Assembly: GCF_028372415.1 (NCBI RefSeq)
Contig: NC_092872.1
Coordinates: 549,689,205 to 549,753,204, forward strand
Origin: Notamacropus eugenii
Taxonomy: Eukaryota > Chordata > Mammalia > Diprotodontia > Macropodidae
Direction: 5' to 3'
Length of the DNA: 64,000 nucleotides
In this document: positions 1 to 64,000 of the stretch, piece after piece
Layout of the letters: each line of letters opens with the position of its first letter
How positions within the stretch are numbered: position 1 is the stretch's first letter
The notes under the pieces: generated by a model
What the model was told of the DNA's origin: nothing
Database searches by the model: none
The model's input: only the letters and a program-made list of their open reading frames with translations
Program-made: the position numbers and the translations under genes

Positions 1-61
1 TGCTGCAGACCTTCATTATTTCATGCCTGGACTACTGAAAAAGACTGAAGGTTGGACTCCC

Positions 62-650
62 TGCCACAAGTCTCTCTCCACATCGTCCGTCTTCCACTGA
101 GCTTCAAAATGATCTTCCTAAAGTGCAAGTCTGACCATATGACCACCCCACCCCTTACATAATGAACTGTAGTGGCTCCCTAACTTACAGGATCGTTAAA
201 AAAAAAATTCCTGTTTGTTTGGTGTTGAAAGCCTTCAATAACCTGCTCCCCCACCACCAACTCCCAGTCTTCTTGCACATTAGACCCCACCCGAACCCTA
301 CCCCTCTTACTCTGTGGCTCAACGACACTGGCTTCCTTGGTCAAAGCATTCCATCATGAGATTCTATGCATTTTTACTTTCTGTCCCCCAAATCTAGAAT
401 CCTCATCCCCTTCATGTCTGCCTCCTGGCTTCCTCCAAGTACCAGCTAAAAGCTCACCTTTTACAAGAAATCTTTCCTGATTCTCTTAATGCTAATGTCT
501 TTCTTCTGTTGACAACTCCAATTGATCCTTTATCATTTTGTTTGGAGAACAAAATCTCTCTTTTGCCTTCCTTTGTATTCCCAGCACTTAGCACAGTGCC
601 AGGCACATAGTAGACAGTTAACAAATGTTTATCAACTGACTGGTAACCTC
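62..650 (+). repeat. L2 LINE 3' fragment
   Basis: Typical L2 landmarks in order: cttcctaaagtgcaagtctg, a gtggctccctaac block, ctcacctttta, and the 3' end cagcacttagcacagtgcca followed by acaaatgttt. Degenerate, with no coding capacity. Confidence 0.6.
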
Positions 651-959
651 AGGTTGTCACGAGAAAGCAAGAAGGGCCAACAGCACATCTGTTAGGCTTC
701 CTTTGGCAAGCTTAAGGAAGAACATGGAAAAGGGGCTTCCAGTCCCAGCACATAGGAAGGGCTTAGGTACTTGGTGATTGATTGGAAGATTTCAGTTCAC
801 AAAAACTGGTGAAGTCCCTCCTATGAGACTCATATGTCCAAGATGCCACCATTCTTTCTGTCTTCGGGTTCAAGAGGACTCATCCTCCACTCTTCTCTTC
901 TCCCAATCCTTTACTAAGTTTAGCCAATTCTTCAACAATATCTCTCCAGGCCACCGGCC

Positions 960-1136
960 TGGTTCAAATCCATTTGATTCAACAAGTCTTTATTAAGCAT
1001 CTCCTAATGTTGAGGTCAGAGTTGGAAGAGTGGTTCAGCTGTAAAAGAATTCCCTTAGACCTTCTCTGTAGCCATTGGACCCCAAGAATGTTGGGATACT
1101 TCCTGAAATGATGAGGAATAAACATGCGGGTCCTAA
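960..1136. other. Unassigned spacer, possible L2 scrap
   Basis: The words aacaagtctttattaagcat resemble the 5'-most part of an inverted L2 3' end. Otherwise nothing is recognisable here or at 650-960. Confidence 0.3.
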
Positions 1137-1670
1137 TGTCCTGAAAGAATCCACTTGGACAGTCTCCAAGTTAAAGAAAGGCATTTATTGGGGTGATGCA
1201 CCCAAGCGTGCCTACTCCCTGTGAGGCAGAGCCCCAGTAGGCTCTACTCCACATGGGAGACAGAGCATAGGCTGCACGTCCTGCTTCCCATAAGAGACAA
1301 AGACGGTTAGTCAGGTTAAAGGTATGGTTTAAACACAATTTTATGGAATAGGGGAAAAGGGACAGAATGGGAGAAGCAAGCATGGCCTCAGCATGCCTGG
1401 GATATCAGGTAGTCATCCAGAGGTGCCTTTATCATACATAAAGAACAAGAAAGGGAAGGGGAAGAGTTGTTCTGGAATTGGGAGTGCTTTGTGAAAGCAC
1501 ACAGCTAAGGCCATAGTTGGGGGCTTCAATGCATAATCTTCTTTGATCTCTTTTATGTCTAGTCCCATCCTGCATCTTATCTCACATCTTGCATCCTGCA
1601 TGCTCCATCTGCCTTGAGCACTCCTTTCTACCTCATCACTGAAGGCCAGGTGTGGACAATGGGACATGGT
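1137..1670 (-). mobile_element. Probable endogenous-retrovirus LTR fragment
   Basis: Read on the minus strand, this ends with an AATAAA (1184-1189) about 50 bases before a terminal ACA, followed by a U5-like stretch (cttggagactgtccaag). That layout is typical of retroviral LTRs. The 5' border is not resolved and no matching short duplication was found. No gag, pol or env sequence is present. Confidence 0.42.
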
Positions 1671-1699
1671 AATTCAAAGACAAAAAAGGAGTTCCTACC

Positions 1700-1905
1700 T
1701 TCTGGGACCTTACATTTTGCTAGGGAGATAGCACAGGTCCTGAGATGAGTAAATGGAGAATACAAATGTATGCCACTTATAAAAAAATTTCAACAATGAA
1801 CAAACCTGGCAATGGGGGTGGGGACCAACATTTGTGAGAATCTGGAAAGGTTCCTTGAAGGAGAGGCACTTGACCTGAACCATCATCCAAGCTTGGGGTG
1901 ACAAG
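1700..1905 (-). repeat. L2 3' fragment
   Basis: An inverted L2 signature: ttacattttgctagggagat, then aaggttccttgaaggagagg and acttgacctgaacc. Confidence 0.4.
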
Positions 1906-2069
1906 GTTGAGACTATATCCCTGAGAATTGCAATAAATCCTAATTAGGAGGATACTGTGGCTAATGGCCTTGTTCTCCAATCTATCCTCCACACACAGCT
2001 GGCTGCCAAGGTGATATCCCTATGCACAGATTCAATTGTTTTATTCCCCTTCTCAACAAGTTCCTGTTC

Positions 2070-2690
2070 ATTCCTGATGAAAAGACCAGAGGTGAATAGA
2101 AAATCTGACTTTCAAATACAAGAAGCAAAAGCATAAGAAGGTAAACAGGAAAGAGAAATCATAAAGGATTTGATGAAGTTAAAACTATTTAAATTCTGAC
2201 ATGGGAAAATGTTTGTAACTCTTAAAATTTTCTCATTATTAGGGAAATTAGAAGGAATACATATACACAGAAAGCAGAGGTGTGAATTGAATGTCATGGT
2301 ATGATTATGCAAAAATAAAATTAAGGCGGGGAAAAAATACGCTAGATGGGGAAAGGGAGAGGTAAAATGGGATAAATTATCTGACATAAAGAAGCCTGAA
2401 AAAGATTGTACAGGGAAGGAGAAAATGGGAGAAGCAGGAGAGCAAATGAACCTTACTCTCATCAGAACTGGCTCAATATAAACATTTAGATGGGTGTAGA
2501 AATCTATCTTGTCATACAGGAAAGCAGGAAGGGAAGGAGATGATAGAAGAGATTGGAGGAGCTGACAGAAAAGATGGCAGTTTGGGGGAGGTAAAAGTCA
2601 GAAGCAAAACACTTTTGAGAATGCACAGGTTAAAAGGAAAGAATATAAACGGGGAAAATAGGATGGAAATACATAGTTGGTAATTATTAC
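2070..2690 (+). mobile_element. L1/HAL1 fragment: end of ORF1 plus post-ORF1 region
   Basis: Starts with ttcctgatgaaaagaccaga, the ORF1 C-terminal coding sequence also found at the end of the HAL1 ORF1s. It continues with the same post-ORF1 sequence (aagcataagaaggtaaacag, gggaaaatgtttgtaactct), then a purine-rich stretch. It is diverged and the ORF1 piece is short. Confidence 0.65.
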
Positions 2691-3265
2691 TGTGAAAAAA
2701 ATTTTTTACAGTCAGTTTCTCTGATAGACTTCATTTCTCAAACATATGGAAAACTGAGAGCCATTCCTCAATTGAAAAACTGAGGCAGTTTTCAGAGAAA
2801 GTAATCAAAGCTATCTATGGTCATATGAAAAATAATGCTATACATTAGCACTGTTGAGAGAAATGTAAATGAAAACAGCTCTAAGCTACTACCTCACACC
2901 TGTCAGGCTAACATGACAGAAAAAGAAAATGACATGTTGGAAAGGATGTGGAAAATTTGGGACACCAATGCACTGTTGTGGAACTGAGAACTGATCCAAC
3001 CATCCTGGAAACAATTTGGAGGCTAGAAAACTGTGTACACCCTTTGATCCAATACCACTACTAGGTCTATAACCCAAAGAGATCGTAAATAAGGGAAAAG
3101 GATCCAAATGTATAAAAACATTTATGTAAACTTTTTGTGATGGCAAAGAATTGGAAATTGAGGGAATGTCCATCAATTGGGGAATGGCTGAACAAGCTGT
3201 GGTGTGTACTATTGTGTGTAAGAAAAGAGGAGGATGATTTGTCTTTCTATCATCAGCTTTTAGCA
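2690..3265 (+). mobile_element. L1 ORF2 C-terminal fragment
   Basis: Conceptual translation shows decayed L1 ORF2 C-terminal landmarks: GKLRAIPQLKN, then the cysteine/tryptophan region before WKQFGG, then 'WQRIGN.GNVHQLGNG'. Many stops. Confidence 0.6.
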
Positions 3266-3929
3266 TAAAACCTAAAATACAGCAGGTCTTAATAGACTTG
3301 TTGATTTAGCTCTTTGCAAATTATAAGTTCTCTCTTCCACATCATGAGTTTCCCTATCTCAGGTCTGCCTTAGAAATTAAATGGGGATTTTGTGGGAGTT
3401 TTGCTGGAAGCTGAAGAGGACACTGGACGGCCAGCAGAGGACAAGATCCTATGACCAAATACTTAACCCAAATTTTACAGTAAGGTACTATAAACATCAC
3501 ATAAAAAAAGAAAAAAATTCAGATGACTTCTCTGCTACGAAGGGTTAAAAAACTTTACACGAATTATTTCCAGACCACAAGGGCTCTGAGCTCCTAACCC
3601 CGTTGAAGTGGAAAGGACAACTGTATAAACATTTGCTAGATGCAAAGTACAAAGCTCAGTCAGTGAGCTTTCCACTGTACTATACTACACTGAGATACAG
3701 GATTGGTATGAAGAAAACTCATGCTATTAAATGTATATAAGAAGTATTACAATATATTTTCAGGCACAGATCACATGGCCTTGAGGGAAAAGGGAGTGTA
3801 AACTTTTAAAAGTGCTACAGAAATGAACTTTTTATGTTTTATTGTCAGTGCCTAGCACACACTGTTGAATAGTAGTAACCCAATACTGAATAGTAGGCAA
3901 CAAATGTTGATTACATAACTAATAATCAT

Positions 3930-4300
3930 TAGCTTGGGAAATTCTCGATTGTTTGCTTCCTTTCTTGTCCTACCTAGGGACACAAGCTAATATCAGGCTG
4001 GATGTGAACTCAGGTCTTTGTGACTCTACTTCCTCTGCTGAATAAAACAAAAAGAAATGTTAAGTACAAATGAGCTATCAGTTATTTCTTTAAAACCACA
4101 TTAAAAGGCAGTCAGTAGAACCCTAAAATGACAGAAAAAGTGCTGGACCTTGAAATGTCTGTTATTGTAATCCAAGTTTGTACTTTACAGAAGAATGAAA
4201 GGACGTTCCTAAGGTCACGAAGCTGCTAAGTGAAAGTGCCGAGAACTAAACCAAAGCTTCCTAAATCCATTGCTCACAACACCACACCACACTGGAGACT
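3930..4300 (-). repeat. Two MIR-like SINE fragments
   Basis: Two decayed pieces in antisense MIR arrangement: one at about 3930-4050 (ggatgtgaactcaggtcttt) and one at about 4170-4300 (cctaaggtcacgaagctgct). Boundaries are approximate. Confidence 0.4.
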
Positions 4301-4424
4301 ATCTGGGAGGTGAACACTATTGAGGATGACTTTATGGGCCTTTCTCCATCCCTTCCAAAATCCTGTTCTACACATCTTTGGTTTCATGTCCAGAGGAAAG
4401 CACTTTGACATAGAACAAAATAAA

Positions 4425-4650
4425 CACTTTTTAGGAACTTACTATGTTCCAGGAACTTTTCTAAACTCTTTACAAGTATTGTGTCATTCAATCTTCACAA
4501 CAACCCAGGGAGGTCGTTGCTATTATCCTCATTTTTCAGCTGAGAAAACTAAAGCAGAGGTTAAGGGACTTGCCCAGGGTCACAATTAAGAGGCTGGTTA
4601 TGTATTCAGGTTTTTATGTCTAGAACATTGCTACCTAGCAATCAAAGTAC
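4425..4650 (-). repeat. MIR SINE
   Basis: Antisense MIR with the hallmark gggacttgcccagggtcaca and the preceding cctcatttttcagctgagaa core. Confidence 0.65.
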
Positions 4651-5064
4651 CATTCATATGCATCTGTCTGCTTCCGATGAAGAAGCAGGGCCTTAACTAG
4701 GGTCTGCTTGTTTGGCCCAAAAAGATATACTTATTACACACCTTCACGCTAAGCACTTTATATAGTTGTGCTAAAAATAGCCAAAACACAAAAGACAAAC
4801 ACGTTTGCCACCTAACATACAAAGTACCTTAAAAAATATGAAGGCCACAACAAACGTTTTTTATTTTTGAGTTTTTTTCCCTGTTTTGTGTCACATACAT
4901 CATAGCTACAAGACAAATTGACCAGTAAAGGATCAAGGTGTATTAAACTCCACGGAATTGTTTTTATTTTATTTCTCTTTTAATCTGTTTCACCGAGCTA
5001 AACATTAATTTTTCTAACACCACTTTGAGATGTTTCGATAGAGCCATGATACATTAAAATGAAC

Positions 5065-5335
5065 ATAAGATTCGTTATTATTAATAGCACTTCTATATCC
5101 TTTACTGTGTGCCAGGTACTGTGCCAAGTGCTCATTTTATCCTCTAAACAATCCTGGCAGGGAGATGCTATTATCATCATCCCCATTTTTACAGTTAAGG
5201 AAACTGAGGCAAATTAAGGTTAAGTGACTTGCCCAAGGTCGAAAAGCTTGTGTCTGAAGCAGGATTTGAATGCAGGTCTTCCTGACTTTAGGCCCACCGC
5301 ATTGTTCACTAGACCATCTAGTTGCCTCAGATTTG
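5065..5335 (-). repeat. MIR-type SINE, well preserved
   Basis: Near-complete antisense MIR: tgtgccaggtactgtgccaa, ggaaactgaggcaaattaag, agtgacttgcccaaggtcga, tgaatgcaggtcttcctgac, and the tRNA-head remnant at the right end. Confidence 0.7.
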
Positions 5336-5342
5336 CCTAGAG

Positions 5343-5530
5343 AAAGGGTTCTTAATGTTATTTTGTCATGGACCCCTCTGATAGTCTAGTGAAGCCTGTG
5401 GACCCCTTCTCAAAATAATGTTTTTAAAAACATAAATATCTAAGCTCAACAGAGGAAACTAATTATACTTTATGTATTACAATTAAATATAAACTAATTA
5501 TACTATGGTTTTTTTTTTTAAGTTCACACT
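5343..5530. mobile_element. Non-autonomous DNA-transposon-like repeat (family copy 1)
   Basis: Begins agggttcttaatg and carries tcatggacccctctgatag and gtggaccccttctcaaaata, which match in inverse orientation the copy at 18238-18440. The family's ends are inverted forms of GGTTCTTAACC. It is not assigned to a named family. Confidence 0.45.
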
Positions 5531-5970
5531 TAACCTCTGGAGAGTAACAGGGAGAGGTGAGGAAATGAATAAGATACACAATTATTTGCAGTAACTACTA
5601 GATCAAATTAAGTTTTGCATGCATATTTTGCATGCTTAAAAAAAATCCCATATATGTTTCCCTTCCTTCAGAGGTCATACAGTTAAGATAAACTTTTTAG
5701 TCATTTGGATCTAAGCAGATTCTAATAATTTCAGTAGAAGCCACTTCATTGGAAGAACTTCTATTTTTCTAAAATAATGCATCATCTAAAGGTTGGCCAC
5801 AAGTTGATGAATTTGTTTTTGGCACCCAGGGTGACCACATAAGGTGAAGAGGGGATGCAATTTGCATTGATACCACAAAAGTATCCATTTTTGAAGTATA
5901 ACATATTAGTGATATTCAAAGAGTAGACATGAAATTTTTCTGTCAGAAAGTATGTGTGCCACTCCAGGAA
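5530..5970. other. CPSF3 downstream flank, nothing recognised
   Basis: Unique AT-rich sequence between the decayed repeat and the predicted CPSF3 cleavage region. No exon or GC-rich promoter of another gene is visible. Confidence 0.4.
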
Positions 5971-5981
5971 AAGTACAGTAC

Positions 5982-5987
5982 TTTATT
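5982..5987 (-). promoter_or_regulatory. CPSF3: CPSF3 poly(A) signal AATAAA
   Basis: A canonical AATAAA lies 65 bases past the CPSF3 stop codon on the minus strand. Two TGTA motifs, the binding motif of the CFIm25 cleavage factor, lie upstream in the 3' UTR at 6035-6038 and 6019-6022. A GT-containing stretch follows the signal. This predicts a 3' UTR of only about 80-95 nt. The cleavage position itself is inferred. Confidence 0.8.
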
Positions 5988-6052
5988 TCTGTAAAGTAAT
6001 GGAAACAGAATCAAAGATTACAAATATTTTAATGTACATGGAAATATAGTTT

Positions 6053-61748
<55,696 letters not shown>

Positions 61749-61858
61749 TTAATCAGTATAGCTAATTTCAAATATCACAAATAGGACAAAATAAAGTTTC
61801 CATATCAAGATCCAAACATCTGGCAAATTGGCATACTAAATAGGCATTATTTATGTAC

Positions 61859-62230
61859 TGCAGTGATTCTCAAACTTCTATTTCTTGTGGTGTGATATTC
61901 TTTGCTATGAAAAATCCTGGAATACTAGAGCTGGAGACAATACAGAAAGTCAGGAGATGCTTGCATGCTCCCATTCTCTTTAATAAGATCAGCCTTTTTT
62001 TGTTAAATTCTTTGTGACTTCAAAATCTGATATACTTTGAAGTTAGTGAATTTTTAAAATAGGCAAATTTTGTTTAGAGTAAATATTATACTTGTCATGC
62101 TATACTTTTCTGGGTTACTAAAATCTATATTAAACAAAATTATTCATAACTTTTCTTTTATGTGTAATAACATAAAAACCAAAATTTCAGAGACCACTTA
62201 GTGAAACCTATGGCACACCCTTTGGGAACC
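61859..62230. mobile_element. Possible hAT (Charlie/MER5-like) MITE
   Basis: The left end cagtgattctcaaactt and the right end cctttgggaaccatta are imperfect inverted repeats of the Charlie type. The interior is unique and AT-rich. No clear 8-bp duplication. Confidence 0.4.
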
Positions 62231-62394
62231 ATTAATCTATGGGTACTGTTGAGAAAAATAGTAGTAAGAGCAAAGGGAAGAAAAAAAAAATGCACCTAAG
62301 TTTGGCAGACAGCAGGAATTTTTAACACTTCTGAATGGCTAGTCTAGCAATAACTAGAGAAAGAAGAGGGTTTATTTTGGCTAGAGTTAAAACA

Positions 62395-63405
62395 ATTATA
62401 TAATTTGGTTACCTCATCACCTCCAATAGATTCACAATTATCACCTCTGCACAGATTATTCTCAGATCTACTTGTCCAGCCTTTATTTCTCCTGAACTCT
62501 AACCTTGTACAAACAACTACCTACTGGACATTTCAAGCTTATGTCCCATAGATATCACAAACTCATTATGTCTAAGGTAGAATTCATTATCTCAAATTCC
62601 ACCAATTCTCCTCATTTTCTGCTAAGGATACCACCATCCTTTTTGTATTTCAGATTTGCAAACCTCAGTGACATCTGATTCTTCACACTCACTCATCTGA
62701 CACATATGTCCAAAACATCTTGAAGATGCACCCACAACTACCACCCTAGTTCAGGTACTTGTCATCTCTCAAGTAACTCTTATTTGGTTTCTCTGCCTCA
62801 AGTCTCTTCCCATGTCAACTGGTTTCCCACATAGTCAAATTCACTCAATGAATTTCTTAAAGTACAGGTCTGATCATGGCACCTTCCTACTTATCCCCCA
62901 GTGGCTCTCTTTTATTTTTAAAAACAAATATAAACTCTTATTTAGCATTTAAGGTTCTTCACAATCTAGTCTTCCTAATTTTCCAGGTTTCATACACAAT
63001 TATTCCCCTTCATGAAATCCATGATTCTAGCCATACTGGCCCTACTTGCTGTTTTTCACATGGTACTCCAACATTAGAAGCTTGCACTGCCCTTGCAATA
63101 ACTGTTCCTACAAACGTGCATTGCTCTTCCTCCCCCCCTCAACATCTCAGAATCCCGAGCTTTCTTCAAAACTCAATTTAAGCACCTCCTTCTGAAGGAA
63201 GCCTTTTCCTGGTCAACTAAGCTGCTACTGCCCTCCCCTTAGAAACTACCTTGTACCTCTTTTGTGTATACCAATTTATATGTATGCTGTCTCATTTGGT
63301 TAAATAAATATAAATTCCTTGAGGCCAGGGACTATTTCACTTTTATCTTGTATCTCCAGTGTTTAGTACACAGTAGGCACTTAATAAATGCTTGCTGGAT
63401 TAATA
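62395..63405 (+). repeat. L2 LINE, about 1 kb of 3' sequence
   Basis: The best preserved L2 in the window: aacctcagtgacatctgatt, taaagtacaggtctgatcat, catttaaggttcttcacaat, gaaggaagccttttcctggt, tccttgaggccagggactat, and the 3' end gtaggcacttaataaatgct. The long stretch of open frame at 62876-63181 is a by-product, not a gene. Confidence 0.75.
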
Positions 63406-63719
63406 CACAAAAGGAAGAAGCTGTCAGTGTTTTTTATTGAAAATTAGTTCTTTACTCTTTTCCACTTGAAAAATGGAAGTAAATTTTGAAATGAGTCAAG
63501 ACTTTGGAGGAAAGAACTTCTGTACAGTATCTGTGGTAATAGCATGATGGTGCTACAATGTCTCAAAATAATATAATGTAATTAAGTTACCACAGAGAAA
63601 ATCAGCTAAATTTCATCCCTTTGCTAAAGTTAAAAGACAATCAAATGCATAAGTAGATAACACAGAAGTTTAACAAAATACTATAGAACTAGAGTCACAT
63701 TTTAAAAAGAGAATGAATA

Positions 63720-63850
63720 AACTGTTTCTAAAACACTTTTATCATGTGCAAAGCTCTTTGCTAAACACAGGGGATACAAAAAGACAGTCCATGTTTTCAA
63801 GAAGCTCACATTCATTCTAATGAAGGAGACAACATATAGAGAAGGTTTTA
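63720..63850 (-). repeat. L2 3' end
   Basis: Antisense L2: aacacaggggatacaaaaag, aagaagctcacattcattct. Confidence 0.5.
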
Positions 63851-64000
63851 GCTGCAAGTCAGATGGTCCTTAAGACAGAGCAGAAGTTAATGCCTCTTCT
63901 TTAATATTGTTTTGTGTCACTACTCCTACAGTTCTTGGGAGTTATTAGTTTAGGGTCTTAGGCTGTTCCATCAGGATCTAATGGTGGCCAAGGTGATTTG

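Noticed and set aside
2112..2462. 116-codon minus-strand ORF.
   Set aside because: It is antisense to an L1/HAL1 post-ORF1 fragment, with no conserved features.
62876..63181. 101-codon plus-strand ORF.
   Set aside because: It lies wholly within a sense L2 3' fragment whose non-coding landmarks are recognisable; the frame is accidental.

Overview
This is a vertebrate genomic window, most likely marsupial. It is AT-rich, has small exons in long introns, and is packed with LINE/SINE remnants. The marsupial call rests on repeats: L1 3' ends of the marsupial type, full-length ORF1-only 'half-L1' (HAL1) retrotransposons, many old MIR, L2 and L3/CR1 copies, and a tRNA-headed SINE with an RTE-like tail near 59655-59910. 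The species cannot be fixed from the sequence alone.

Only one cellular gene is supported: CPSF3 (CPSF73), the endonuclease of the pre-mRNA cleavage and polyadenylation machinery, on the minus strand. Fifteen coding exons were assembled by hand, from the exon at 61582-61699 down to the terminal exon at 6053-6154. All have GT/AG borders and compatible phases. They encode residues 75-684 of a protein whose numbering, as I remember it, matches the 684-residue human protein without gaps. The first three exons, the promoter and the zinc ligands H71 and H73 lie beyond the right edge. Positions 1-5980 lie downstream of the gene and hold only repeats.

The introns are full of mobile DNA. The youngest-looking insertions are two plus-strand HAL1 elements, antisense to CPSF3. 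HAL1 #1 is at 23937-26634 in the intron between exons 14 and 13, with a 12-bp target-site duplication. HAL1 #2 is at 31049-33671 in the intron between exons 12 and 11, with a perfect 16-bp duplication. Each has a GC-rich 5' UTR, an intact ORF1 (362 and 365 codons), no ORF2, a G-rich polypurine tract and an L1-type 3' end.

An old minus-strand L1 complex (11761-16997) has two ORF1 regions in tandem and a nested L1 3' end. Other elements include an internally deleted L1 derivative (36091-37550), a twin-primed L1 (42790-43325), a candidate solo LTR (33753-34349), a minus-strand LTR (about 1137-1670), a 531-bp DNA transposon with terminal inverted repeats (39978-40508) and a 77-bp mariner-like MITE (50132-50208).

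I found no RNA gene, CRISPR array or second protein-coding gene. Repeat family names come from recognition by eye, and boundaries given as approximate could be off by tens of bases.
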